DNA from: Bacillus sp. Marseille-Q3570
Lineage (GTDB): Bacteria; Bacillota; Bacilli; Bacillales; Fictibacillaceae
Length of the DNA stretch: 64,000 bases
Assembly: GCF_946151055.1 (NCBI RefSeq)
Contig: NZ_CAMGYZ010000014.1
Location: 1 to 64,000, forward strand
Direction: 5' to 3'
The first letter of the stretch is position 1, and the number at the start of each line of letters is the position of its first letter. The notes under the pieces are model-generated. The model was not told the DNA's origin. It saw nothing but the letters and a program-made list of their open reading frames with translations, and ran no database searches. Below are positions 52,675 through 63,531 of the stretch, piece by piece. Position numbers and translations under genes: made by a program.

Positions 52675-53754
52675 ATGAAATGGAAAAAGATTAATTTAGC
52701 AACCCTTGCTGTACTGATGGTATGTTCAACATTACCTGTTCTACCTGATGAAGCACTCGCCAGGTCAGATGCACGAGGAAACGGTAGGAATGCGTTCGAC
52801 TTACAAGCTCACAGAGGTGGAATTGGCCACACTGTCGAGTCTACGATCGCTTCATTTTCTAAAGCACTTGAAATGGGTGTGAGTACGCTCGAACTTGATG
52901 TTCAAATCACAGAAGATCACAAGGCTGTAGTGACACACGATAGGAAGATTTCTGGCGAAAAGTGCCAGGATACCGGTCCTGCTGTCACTGGAGACCCCGA
53001 ATACCCTTATGTCGGTAAGTATATAAAGAATCTTACGTTTGATCAGGTTCGCACACTGGACTGCGGTTCACAGACATTGCAACAATTTCCAGGTCAACAC
53101 CCTAGTCCTGGTGCCCGGATGCCGTTGTTAAGCGAAGTATTTGATCTCGTGGATCGCTATCGTGCCAATAAAGTATGGATGAATATTGAGACGAAGGTAG
53201 AGGCTGGGGCACCAGAGGAAACTGCTCCTCGTGAGGAATTTGTTCAAATCGTCGCCCGCGAAGTTCGTGAGGCGGGAATGCTTAACCGGGTGACAATCCA
53301 AAGCTTCGATTGGGGTGCACTCATGCGTATGCGTGAGATAGAACCACGATTACCGCTGGTTGCATTGACAAATGGTCCGCAATTCTTAGAACCCGGACAG
53401 CCTGGTGCTTCTCCATGGTTAGGAGGAATTGATATCGATGACTTCGGTGGTGACCTTGTAACTGCGGCTCACTCTTTCGGTGCTGACGCAATTTCCCCCG
53501 TGCATGGGTTCCCACAAAACGGAAAAATTTCGGATGAGAATTACGAGCCGTATGTGACGAAGCAAATGGTCGAGAAAGCACATCGTTACGGTATGAAGGT
53601 GATTCCGTGGACGGTTGACGATACGGCAACGATGGACAAGCTTATCGCTGATGGTGTTGATGGAATTATTACCGACTACCCTGATCGATTACGTCGGGTG
53701 ATGGAACAAAATGGTTTTAAATTACCTAAGCGATACCCAACTCCAAAGAAATAA
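52675..53754 (+). CDS. glpQ: Secreted glycerophosphodiester phosphodiesterase
   Basis: A 359-residue GDPD with a signal peptide (basic 'KWKK', hydrophobic core to about residue 22, likely cleavage after 'DEALA' near 30). The TIM-barrel catalytic residues are all visible: 'LQAHRGGIGHTVESTIASF' (His, Arg), 'ELDVQITEDHKAVVTHD' (Glu, Asp, His), then 'MNIETKVEA'. It hydrolyses glycerophosphodiesters outside the cell to glycerol-3-phosphate and alcohols, for phosphate scavenging. 'CQDTGPAVTGDPEYPYVGKYI' is a large inserted segment common in extracellular GlpQ-like enzymes. The ATG lies behind an AAGGAGTGGAG site and the candidate Pho box. Confidence 0.9.
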   Translation: MKWKKINLATLAVLMVCSTLPVLPDEALARSDARGNGRNAFDLQAHRGGIGHTVESTIASFSKALEMGVSTLELDVQITEDHKAVVTHDRKISGEKCQDTGPAVTGDPEYPYVGKYIKNLTFDQVRTLDCGSQTLQQFPGQHPSPGARMPLLSEVFDLVDRYRANKVWMNIETKVEAGAPEETAPREEFVQIVAREVREAGMLNRVTIQSFDWGALMRMREIEPRLPLVALTNGPQFLEPGQPGASPWLGGIDIDDFGGDLVTAAHSFGADAISPVHGFPQNGKISDENYEPYVTKQMVEKAHRYGMKVIPWTVDDTATMDKLIADGVDGIITDYPDRLRRVMEQNGFKLPKRYPTPKK

Positions 53755-53871
53755 GAAATATTTATAACAAAATCTTCAACATGATTAAACTCGTTTTTTC
53801 CCATTGGCCATATGGATGAACTAAATCGTTTTTATTGGATATGGCCTATTTATTAAAAGAGGGGTGTTTAG

Positions 53872-55455
53872 ATGGTTGGTTCAATGTCTAAAAAAGCGCT
53901 GGTATCCATTATGGCAATCACAACCATGGGGTCGGCAAGCCTACATATGGAAATGCCCGATGAAGCATATGCCAAAAATATCTCAACAGTGCGTGCTAGT
54001 GAAAAACTTTCTATAGGCTATAAGGAATTACCGGAGACACGCAACACTACGCAGCTGGTAAAGGGAGTGACCCATACAGAAATTGAGAGAGGTTATCGGT
54101 CGGAAAAATCTTACTTTACCATCGATGCAGGATTTTATGATACAAAAGAGGATGCCAACCAAGCTGTGAAGAGTCTGAAGGAACAGGGGTATGAAGCGAA
54201 GATCCATCAGGTGGAAAATAGTAAGGGCACAGATGTAGAAGAAAAAATGATTGGGTATGTCGTCTACAGCGGCCAATTTAAAAAAGAAGAGGAAGCAAAA
54301 CCAATAGTGGAAAATATGAAGGACGATGGATTTGAGAATGTACGTGTAATTTATTCTGATTACGATGGAACGATTAAAACCACCGGTCCATGGGAGATCG
54401 ACGTCATTGAAATTGATCCGGATAAGTTTGAAGGGGAGCTCACCAATGCCCTGGCAAATGGCGAGATCTCCGGGAAAGAAACAGTTTCATCCATTGCACA
54501 GCGGAAAAATGCAATTGCAGGTATAAACGGCGGTTATTTTGTCGTCGGAACAAATGACGGTGTGCCTGGAGACCTTGCAGGAATTTCTGTTACGGATGGC
54601 AAGCTGGTTAGCGAATCTATAGGGGGAAGAACAAGTTTTCTGTTAAATGAAAACAGAGCGGATATAGGAGAAACCGAGACAAAGTCAGTTGCCGAAACAC
54701 TAGATGGGAAAACAGAAGTGATCGATGGAATCAACAGGCAACCAGGTTTGATAAGAAGCTGTGGCGGGAATGGGGATGAACCTACTGATAAACCGAAGCA
54801 TGATGTTACCTGTACAGATACAGATGAACTGATCCAGTATAACGCTGATTTCGGGGCGAATACACCTACCGGGAAAGGGTATGAAGTCGTATTAAATGAC
54901 GATGGGACTATAGTGGAGACGCGCGATGAACGAGGTGGTGAGATACCAAAGAATTCAGTCGTTCTTGCAGCAACTGGAGAGAAAGCGGAATGGCTTCAAA
55001 ATGCTTCTTCAATCGGAGAGGATCTGGATGTTGGAAATCAACTCTTTATCGATGGGAAGAGGATTGACACTAATTCAGGATTGGATGTGGTGAACGGCGG
55101 ACCACGTCTTCTAGAAAACGGAACGAACAAGATCCAGGCAGATGAGGAAGGGTTTCACTGGAGTGATGACTTCTATTATCATTTCGGTCTCTACCGACAT
55201 CCAAGGACACTGGCAGGAGTTAAAGAAAACGGCAATATTTTGTTGGTAACCATTGACGGACGAAACCCGGAAAGCAGTATCGGAGTAAACTTTTATGAAA
55301 GTGCCGAGCTTTTAAAATCGCTAGGAGCTGTCGAAGGGATGAACCTTGACGGTGGAGGATCTTCCACCATGGTCGTTAACGGAGGACTTGTGAACCACCC
55401 ATCAGACACTAGCGGGGAAAGAGCTGTAGGGGATGGCATTTTCATACTGAAATAA
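53872..55455 (+). CDS. Secreted SPOR-domain phosphodiester glycosidase-family protein
   Basis: A 527-residue exported protein. A signal peptide ends near 'DEAYA' (about 33). A SPOR-type peptidoglycan-binding region follows ('YFTIDAGFYDTKEDANQAVKSLKEQGYEAKIH', and a second repeat starting 'IGYVVYSGQFKKEEEAKPIV', about 80-165). The C-terminal half is a NAGPA phosphodiester glycosidase domain ('AIAGINGGYFVVGTNDGVPGDLAGISV', 'RHPRTLAGVKENGNILLVTIDGR', 'GMNLDGGGSSTMVVNG'). Relatives cleave sugar-phosphodiesters; with SPOR targeting it may trim teichoic-acid or polysaccharide linkages at the wall. GAGGGGTG precedes the ATG. It follows glpQ by about 115 bases with similar function class. Confidence 0.88.
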   Translation: MVGSMSKKALVSIMAITTMGSASLHMEMPDEAYAKNISTVRASEKLSIGYKELPETRNTTQLVKGVTHTEIERGYRSEKSYFTIDAGFYDTKEDANQAVKSLKEQGYEAKIHQVENSKGTDVEEKMIGYVVYSGQFKKEEEAKPIVENMKDDGFENVRVIYSDYDGTIKTTGPWEIDVIEIDPDKFEGELTNALANGEISGKETVSSIAQRKNAIAGINGGYFVVGTNDGVPGDLAGISVTDGKLVSESIGGRTSFLLNENRADIGETETKSVAETLDGKTEVIDGINRQPGLIRSCGGNGDEPTDKPKHDVTCTDTDELIQYNADFGANTPTGKGYEVVLNDDGTIVETRDERGGEIPKNSVVLAATGEKAEWLQNASSIGEDLDVGNQLFIDGKRIDTNSGLDVVNGGPRLLENGTNKIQADEEGFHWSDDFYYHFGLYRHPRTLAGVKENGNILLVTIDGRNPESSIGVNFYESAELLKSLGAVEGMNLDGGGSSTMVVNGGLVNHPSDTSGERAVGDGIFILK

Positions 55456-55644
55456 TCTTTAAAAAAGTGGGGCGAACGGGGGAAGATTGCTTTACAAGGT
55501 GATCGCACATTCGTTCGAAAAAGGAAGGGAACCCGTTATGACTGGCTTTGGGCTCTTTTTCTTTTGAACCCCCTCTATCCGTACAAGCGCATCACCTGGT
55601 AGTTTAATAGAATAGAGTATTACGCTTTTTGGAGGTGATACTCT

Positions 55645-55821
55645 ATGAATTTCTTTCGAAGGTGCCCGTACCATGTGATGTGTCCGCCTTATGAATTGCA
55701 TGAGAAATGTCCGATATGTAAGCAAGGCGGTGAGTTTTCTCAATGGGATCCTGACGAGCGGATTCCACCCTATGAACGGAAGGTGGAAAGGAAGAGGGAT
55801 CCACGTGAATATAAGGAATAA
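55645..55821 (+). CDS. Small Cys-rich protein, possible zinc ribbon
   Basis: A 58-residue gene in a frame not covered by longer ORFs. The ATG at 55645 has a perfect GGAGGTGA site (55631-55638). The protein starts 'MNFFRRCPYHVMCPPYELH' and continues with 'EKCPIC', giving Cys at about 7, 12, 21 and 24, which can form a zinc site; the rest is rich in Asp, Glu and Arg. I do not recognise a family. It stands alone between the NAGPA gene and the ZTP riboswitch. The ribosome site and Cys spacing support a real gene. Confidence 0.6.
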   Translation: MNFFRRCPYHVMCPPYELHEKCPICKQGGEFSQWDPDERIPPYERKVERKRDPREYKE

Positions 55822-55885
55822 TAATCTATCATTCATCCATAAATTAAAAATATTATTTTTTGTAACGCTTTTCAGCATTATAGTG

Positions 55886-55914
55886 TTGAAGATTTGTCCG
55901 ATAATTGATACTAT
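55886..55914 (+). promoter_or_regulatory. Sigma-A promoter of the ZTP riboswitch/serA transcript
   Basis: TTGAAG (55886-55891) and TACTAT (55909-55914) are 17 bases apart. The expected start near 55921 lies just before the first riboswitch stem at 55931. Confidence 0.7.
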
Positions 55915-55929
55915 AGCTATTAATCGATA

Positions 55930-56040
55930 GGCTATGTGTAACTGGCGAACACGGATCACCGTGAGGGAGCACATAGTGACGTTTAGCCGTTCGCCTGGGC
56001 AGAGGTAAGGGATATTGATCCCTTGCCTCTTTATGTTTAT
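55930..56040 (+). promoter_or_regulatory. ZTP (pfl) riboswitch with terminator
   Basis: The aptamer has the pfl/ZTP signature. The outer stem CTATGTG (55932-55938) pairs with CACATAG (55970-55976). Inside lie AACTGGCGAACA, a short CGG...CCG hairpin and GGGAGC; downstream comes GCCGTTCGCCTGGGC (55986-56000), whose CGCC-TGGGC part is the conserved pseudoknot partner. Directly after it, a 12-bp terminator stem (56001-56012 with 56019-56030, one T-G pair) and a T-rich tail form the off-switch. ZTP signals folate shortage; binding should relieve termination and raise the dehydrogenase gene. Confidence 0.87.
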
Positions 56041-56175
56041 AGGAGGGATGTTCACCAGGAAACCACCGTCATATAACGAGCAATTAAGTTCCCATAAAGC
56101 AAACAACCCGGTTCTTTCAATGTATGTAGATGAATGTGCAAGATTCTTTCTAACTACCAAAAAGGAGACGATTCA

Positions 56176-57375
56176 ATGAGCTTACTGACATTAGAGAAAG
56201 TCAAAACGATCAAGACGTTAAATGGGATTGCAGCAAGCGGACTGAATGTATTCAATAAAGAGGACTATACGATAAACAGTGAAAGTGAAGATCCAGACGG
56301 TATTGTTGTGCGTAGTTATGATATGCATTCCTTGGAATTCGGCAATAACTTGAAGGCAATTGCCCGTGCGGGGGCAGGGGTGAACAACATCCCTGTTGAG
56401 ACATGTACTGAACGAGGCATCGTCGTTTTCAATACACCGGGAGCAAATGCGAATGCGGTCAAAGAGCTTGTGCTGACTTCTTTGATGGCTTCATCCCGCA
56501 ATCTTTTTTCCGGAATCAACTGGGTGAGATCATTGGAAGGTGAAGGCGAACGGATCCCTGAACTTGTCGAAGCCGGGAAAAAACAATTCGTCGGCAATGA
56601 AATAAAAGGGAAGACGCTAGGAGTCATCGGCCTGGGAGCAGTCGGTGCGCATGTCGCGAATGATGCGCTCGATCTGGATATGGACGTGCTCGGGTTCGAT
56701 CCATTCCTCTCTGTCGATACCGCTTTGAGCTTGTCCCGGAAAGTCCAACGGGCGATGACCATTGAACAGTTGTTTGCTGAATCGGATTATATCACGGTGC
56801 ACGTCCCGTTGACTCCTGATACAAAAGGTATGTTCAATAAAGAGACCTTTGGCATCATGAAGGATGGCGCCCATATACTGAACTTTTCCCGGGGTGAACT
56901 TGTGGATGATGAGGATATGGCAGTGGCTCTTGAGGATGGAAAAATAGGAAAGTACATTACAGACTTTCCGAATGAACGACTGATCAATGTGGAAAATGTC
57001 ATTTCAATTCCTCATCTTGGCGCTTCCACGAAAGAATCGGAGGAAAACTGTGCCGTCATGGCAGCCCGTCAAATGAAGGATTATCTGGAGACAGGGAATA
57101 TCAAGAATTCGGTCAACTTTCCGAACGCTTCTCTTCCTTATACGGGAAAGCCTCGTATCGCCGGATTCCACAAAAACGTCCCGAACATGGTCGGGCAGAT
57201 GACGACCGCTCTATCAAACTATAACCTGAACATCGCCGACATGGTGAACCGAAGCAGAGGGGATTATGCATATACGATGATCGACATCGACAATCAAGCG
57301 GATGAAGTTGACATCATCGGATTGGAAGAAGAGATCAAACAGATTGATGGCATCGTAACCGTACGTGTGATTTGA
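56176..57375 (+). CDS. serA: D-3-phosphoglycerate dehydrogenase
   Basis: A 399-residue SerA-type dehydrogenase. Early 'ARAGAGVNNIPVETCTERGIVVFNTPGANANAVKELVL', the NAD loop 'KTLGVIGLGAVGAHVANDAL', 'DYITVHVPLTPDTKGMF', 'NFSRGELVDDEDMAVAL' and 'SIPHLGASTKESEENCA' give the Arg, Glu and His catalytic residues; a C-terminal ACT domain ('QMTTALSNYNLNIADMVNRSRGDYAYTMIDID') may bind serine. It makes phosphohydroxypyruvate, the first step to serine and one-carbon units. AAAGGAG precedes the ATG at 56176. Control by the ZTP riboswitch links serine and glycine supply to folate status. Confidence 0.9.
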   Translation: MSLLTLEKVKTIKTLNGIAASGLNVFNKEDYTINSESEDPDGIVVRSYDMHSLEFGNNLKAIARAGAGVNNIPVETCTERGIVVFNTPGANANAVKELVLTSLMASSRNLFSGINWVRSLEGEGERIPELVEAGKKQFVGNEIKGKTLGVIGLGAVGAHVANDALDLDMDVLGFDPFLSVDTALSLSRKVQRAMTIEQLFAESDYITVHVPLTPDTKGMFNKETFGIMKDGAHILNFSRGELVDDEDMAVALEDGKIGKYITDFPNERLINVENVISIPHLGASTKESEENCAVMAARQMKDYLETGNIKNSVNFPNASLPYTGKPRIAGFHKNVPNMVGQMTTALSNYNLNIADMVNRSRGDYAYTMIDIDNQADEVDIIGLEEEIKQIDGIVTVRVI

Positions 57376-57392
57376 AAAGTAAATCATACAAG

Positions 57393-57432
57393 AAAAACAC
57401 CACTATGCTGATGCTGAAGTGGTGTTTTTTTA
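57393..57432 (+). terminator. Intrinsic terminator after serA
   Basis: A perfect 12-bp stem (AAAAACACCACT 57393-57404 with 57418-57429), a 13-base loop and a run of seven T. Confidence 0.9.
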
Positions 57433-57558
57433 TTTCATTTTTAATGACTCTTCCTCTTCCCACTTTAATTATACCACACAAAAAATGGTAAAAATAGACT
57501 ATTTCTTCTCGTTTACACCTGCTAAAATCAATATCACATGAATGGTTGGGAGTGGTGA

Positions 57559-60165
<2,607 letters not shown>

Positions 60166-60197
60166 TCTGAGCACCATACATTTTTATATGAAATTTA

Positions 60198-60231
60198 AAG
60201 GTCCCGTGAAGTGACACGGGACTTTTACTTT
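60198..60231 (+). terminator. Intrinsic terminator after rph
   Basis: A perfect 8-bp GC-rich stem (GTCCCGTG 60201-60208 with 60215-60222), a 6-base loop, flanking A and T runs. Confidence 0.85.
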
Positions 60232-60286
60232 AATATCAAGGAACAGTGAAAACTAGATCGAAGCTGAATTGATGTTTTATAGGTCA

Positions 60287-60418
60287 TTAAAAAAAGAATT
60301 TGAACGATTTGAAGACGACCACCCAGGTGAAGATGAGGATGACGATCGCAAACAGAACGCTGAAGCCGATGATCGGCCATACATAACTATTAAGTCCCCC
60401 ATACAAAGGAAAGTTCAA
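60287..60418 (-). CDS. Small single-helix membrane protein
   Basis: A 43-residue minus-strand gene starting at TTG (60416-60418), with GAAAGGGG eight bases upstream. The protein has a short aromatic N-terminus ('NFPLYGGLNSYVWP'), one transmembrane helix ('IIGFSVLFAIVILIFTW') and a basic-aromatic end ('FKSFKFFF'). The overlapping plus-strand ORF is acidic and low in complexity, and is its shadow. Such small membrane proteins often assist a larger membrane complex; no partner is evident. Confidence 0.6.
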   Translation of the reverse strand: MNFPLYGGLNSYVWPIIGFSVLFAIVILIFTWVVVFKSFKFFF

Positions 60419-60586
60419 ATGCCTATCCCCTTTCAATGTTTTTCTATATTCTATGAAAGGTATATCCGTTCAGATATAAACACCGAAGAAACGGGCGGAT
60501 GCTTTTGCTTTTCAAGGATTTATACAAGTATTAGAGGAATCTCAAAGAGCTTACAGACCTACGGAAAAAACATAATAATATTCTAA

Positions 60587-60826
60587 GCAGATGGAGGCGA
60601 CGAAAACTAGCGGACAAGTGTTCCGTTATGTGTGACAAAATGACTTGATTTCAAAAAATAGAGGACAACTTTCCGCTATTTCGGTGAAATGACTCTGATT
60701 TTATCGTACTTAAGGCAAATAAGGATTCTGGTGTCCTCTAATTTTGAGAAGGTAGGGGATTTGGGGCAAATAAGGTCTCTGGTGTCCTCTAATTCGTCAG
60801 TGAATCGTAAGACTTAATCATCGCAT
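60587..60826. repeat. Intergenic repeat region
   Basis: GGCAAATAAGG...TCTGGTGTCCTCTAATT occurs at 60714-60743 and, with small changes, at 60765-60794. To the left, 'TAGCGGACAAGTGTTCCGTTAT' at about 60608 and 'TAGAGGACAACTTTCCGCTAT' at about 60659 form another related pair, with complementary GGAC/GTCC words. No gene is visible. It looks like a chromosomal dispersed-repeat cluster. Confidence 0.65.
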
Positions 60827-60852
60827 CTGGCTTGGCTGAGCCAGGCTTTCTT
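60827..60852 (+). terminator. Possible weak terminator
   Basis: A 6-bp stem (CTGGCT 60827-60832 with AGCCAG 60839-60844) with a 6-base loop, followed by GCTTTCTTT. No gene before it on the plus strand. Confidence 0.35.
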
Positions 60853-60982
60853 TATAGTGTGAATCATTAAACCTCCTAATACCTCCCCGATTACCTCTTG
60901 AATCGTAAATTGAAATCTGGATGTCCCCTAAATCACCTTAGCCGGTTTTTGGAAACAGCCAGATTTTTTCAGGTTTATCAAG

Positions 60983-61026
60983 TCGTAATCGTTACGATTT
61001 ACAAATCGGAATCATTACGATAAAAT
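60983..61026 (+). promoter_or_regulatory. Promoter with two Zur boxes before adcA
   Basis: TCGTAATCGTTACGA (60983-60997) and TCGGAATCATTACGA (61006-61020) match the Firmicute Zur consensus, TCGTAATNATTACGA, closely. TTTACA (60998-61003) and TAAAAT (61021-61026) are 17 bases apart and the second box fills the spacer. Zinc-loaded Zur should block the promoter; zinc starvation should release it. Confidence 0.85.
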
Positions 61027-61054
61027 GTTTATCATATGAAAAGGGGGACTGAAA

Positions 61055-62620
61055 ATGTTAAAAAAAATCGTATATGCACTTAGTCTATTCAGTATCATTT
61101 TTACGTTAGCAGCGTGTGGAGGGGAATCAACAAGCAGTAGTGAAAAAGGGAAGGAAAAGTTAAAGGTTTATACAACGGTTTATCCTCTTCAGTATTTCGC
61201 TGAACAAATCGCAGGCGATGAAGCTTCTGTGGAATCCATTCTACCGCCGGGATCAGATCCGCATACTTATGAACCGACCACCAAAAAAATGCGTGAATTA
61301 GCTGACTCCGATGCTTTCATCTATAACGGGGCAGGGCTGGAATCGTATGCGGAAAAAATCTCTGAATCTATTCAATCTGAAGATGTCGAGATACTAGAAG
61401 CCTTAAAAGGAATTGACCTGGAAGAGCATGTACATAACCATGAAGGGGAGGAAAGCAGTGAAGAGGACGAACATGCTGGACATGACCATGGGGATCAAGA
61501 TCCGCACGTTTGGCTCGATCCTGTTCTTTCTATTCAGTTGGCGGAGCAAGTCAGGAATCTTTTTGTAGAATTGAAGCCTGAGCAAGAAGAAGTGTTTAAC
61601 AAAAACTTTGAAGAGTTGAAAGGAAAGCTTGAAAAACTAGATCAAGAGTTCCATACAGAGCTTGAAAGTTTACCAGGGAATAAAATTATTGTATCTCATG
61701 CTGCTTATGGCTATTGGGAGAAGACTTATGGAATCGAGCAAATCGCAGTTTCTGGTTTGAGCCCTACTAACGAGCCTACACAAAAGGAGATCAAAAAAAT
61801 CATTGATACTGCTGAAAAGCATGGTTTGAAACATGTATTTTTTGAACAGAATGTAACTCCTAAAGTGGCGGAATTAGTTAGAAAGAAAATTGATGCAGAG
61901 CCTTTACGTATACACAATTTATCTGTATTAACAGAAGAAGACATAAAGAATGATGAGGACTACTTTACACTCATGCAGCACAACTTGGATGAACTGACAA
62001 AAGCTTTATCCGAACCTCCATCAGGAGGATCTTCTGAAAAGAGAGAACAGGATGGACACGATCATGCCCATGATGACGAATCAGAAAAAATTTATGAAGG
62101 GTATTTTGAAGACAGTCAGGTAAAGGATCGAGCTCTTTCCGATTGGGAAGGTGATTGGCAGTCTGTATACCCCTATCTTCAGGATGGTACCCTGGACGAA
62201 GTTTTTGCTCATAAAGCAGAACACGAAGGTGACAAGACAGCTGAAGAATATAAGGAATATTATAAAGAAGGTTACGAAACCGATGTCGGGCGTATTACGA
62301 TACAAGGTGCCACTGTAACATTCTTCAAAAATGGAGAAGAACTTTCTGGAGAATATAGCTACGATGGCTATGAAATTCTGACATATGATGCGGGAAATAG
62401 AGGAGTGAGATATATTTTCAAATTGAAAGAAGAAACAAAAGGACTTCCTCGATATATCCAGTTCAGTGATCATAGCATCTATCCGACTGAGGCTGATCAC
62501 TATCACCTATATTGGGGTGATGATCGTGAAGCGTTACTGGATGAAGTTACGAACTGGCCCACTTTTTACCCATCAGAAATGGATGGCCATGACATCGCCC
62601 ATGAAATGATTGAACATTAA
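61055..62620 (+). CDS. adcA: Zinc-binding lipoprotein AdcA with ZinT domain
   Basis: A 521-residue lipoprotein. Lipobox 'FTLAACGGES' with acylated Cys about 21. A ZnuA-type cluster A-I domain (about 30-320) has the zinc ligands 'GSDPHTYEP', 'DPHVWLDP', 'IIVSHAAYGYW' and 'FEQNVTPKVAELV', and a His/Glu/Asp-rich loop ('EEHVHNHEGEESS...HAGHDHGDQ'). A second His-rich linker leads to a C-terminal ZinT/YodA domain ('YEGYFEDSQVKDRALSDWEGDWQSVYPYLQDG'...'HYHLYWGD'). It captures zinc for an ABC importer; the permease and ATPase genes do not follow here. GGGGG precedes the ATG. Two Zur boxes control it. Confidence 0.92.
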   Translation: MLKKIVYALSLFSIIFTLAACGGESTSSSEKGKEKLKVYTTVYPLQYFAEQIAGDEASVESILPPGSDPHTYEPTTKKMRELADSDAFIYNGAGLESYAEKISESIQSEDVEILEALKGIDLEEHVHNHEGEESSEEDEHAGHDHGDQDPHVWLDPVLSIQLAEQVRNLFVELKPEQEEVFNKNFEELKGKLEKLDQEFHTELESLPGNKIIVSHAAYGYWEKTYGIEQIAVSGLSPTNEPTQKEIKKIIDTAEKHGLKHVFFEQNVTPKVAELVRKKIDAEPLRIHNLSVLTEEDIKNDEDYFTLMQHNLDELTKALSEPPSGGSSEKREQDGHDHAHDDESEKIYEGYFEDSQVKDRALSDWEGDWQSVYPYLQDGTLDEVFAHKAEHEGDKTAEEYKEYYKEGYETDVGRITIQGATVTFFKNGEELSGEYSYDGYEILTYDAGNRGVRYIFKLKEETKGLPRYIQFSDHSIYPTEADHYHLYWGDDREALLDEVTNWPTFYPSEMDGHDIAHEMIEH

Positions 62621-62645
62621 ATTTGGATAAAGGAGAAATTGAGGT

Positions 62646-63272
62646 ATGCCAGAATTCTGGGAATCTAGTTTTATAGAAAATCAAATGATGTGGGGGCTTG
62701 AACCTTCAGACTCCGCTATACTGACAAAGGACTTTTTCCTTGAAAAGAACGTCAAGGATATATTGTTGCCCGGTATTGGATATGGCAGGAATGCAAAGGT
62801 TTTCATGGATAACGGAATCAATGTAACCGGTATTGAAATCTCAAAAACAGCGATTGGATTGGCAAGGGAAAATGACCTGGACATTCGGATTTTTCATGGT
62901 TCAGTGACCGATATGCCTTTTGATGAAAAGCTTTATGATGGAGTATTTTGTCATGCGCTTATTCACTTATTGAACGATCGTGAGAGAGAGAAGTTCATTA
63001 AGGATTGCTATAATCAATTGAAGCCGAATGGTTATATGGTTTTCACTACAATTTCTAAGGACGCTCCAATGTTTGGAAAGGGCAAACAGCTAGGTAAAGA
63101 CTATTTCGAGATCATGGAAGGCGTGAAGATGTTTTTTTATGATTCTGAATCGATAAATCAAGAGTTTGGAAACTACGGACTACTGGAAATTTCGGAAATC
63201 GTTGAGCCGCATAAGAATATGGAAAACAAACCTCCATTTCCATTCATGATGGTAACATGCAAAAAGGACTGA
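62646..63272 (+). CDS. Class I SAM-dependent methyltransferase
   Basis: A 208-residue methyltransferase. Motif I is 'VKDILLPGIGYGRNAKVFMDNGINVTGIEISKTAIGLAREN', motif II-like 'MPFDEKLYDGVFCHALIHLL', then 'LKPNGYMVFTTI'. The sharing of 'LPGIGYGRNA' with tellurite-resistance (TehB-like) and thiopurine methyltransferases is noticeable, but the substrate is undetermined. AAAGGAG lies eight or so bases before the ATG. It follows adcA by 25 bases and may read through from the Zur promoter. Confidence 0.84.
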   Translation: MPEFWESSFIENQMMWGLEPSDSAILTKDFFLEKNVKDILLPGIGYGRNAKVFMDNGINVTGIEISKTAIGLARENDLDIRIFHGSVTDMPFDEKLYDGVFCHALIHLLNDREREKFIKDCYNQLKPNGYMVFTTISKDAPMFGKGKQLGKDYFEIMEGVKMFFYDSESINQEFGNYGLLEISEIVEPHKNMENKPPFPFMMVTCKKD

Positions 63273-63531
63273 ACAGATAATGAAAATAATTAATATATAT
63301 GTCCCCGAAGGAGATTCAGAGAATCAATAGAAAATAATATAGTGATTGAATTTGTCAGTTTTATTCCAAAAAAAGAAGGATTGAATCACATGGGAAAAAC
63401 CATTTCGTTAAAGGAGGCGTTCATTATGACAAACAATAGAGTTTTTATTATACGCAATTTAAATTTTAAGGGGATAACGCCTAATTGATGATTTGGTTCA
63501 GTTGTCCCCGAATTATGAAAGGGGAAAACTC

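Noticed and set aside
55507-55570. Terminator after the NAGPA gene
   Set aside because: T-rich tail present, but the best pairing is broken and short, so no confident stem could be drawn.
60269-60586. 105-codon plus-strand ORF after rph
   Set aside because: Acidic low-complexity shadow of the small minus-strand membrane-protein gene at 60287-60418; no ribosome site.
60714-60794. CRISPR array
   Set aside because: Only two imperfect repeats with no cas genes and no regular spacer length.
63389-63487. 32-codon ORF between the methyltransferase and the GNAT gene
   Set aside because: An AAAGGAGG lies inside it before an internal ATG, but the peptide is short and has no recognisable sequence.
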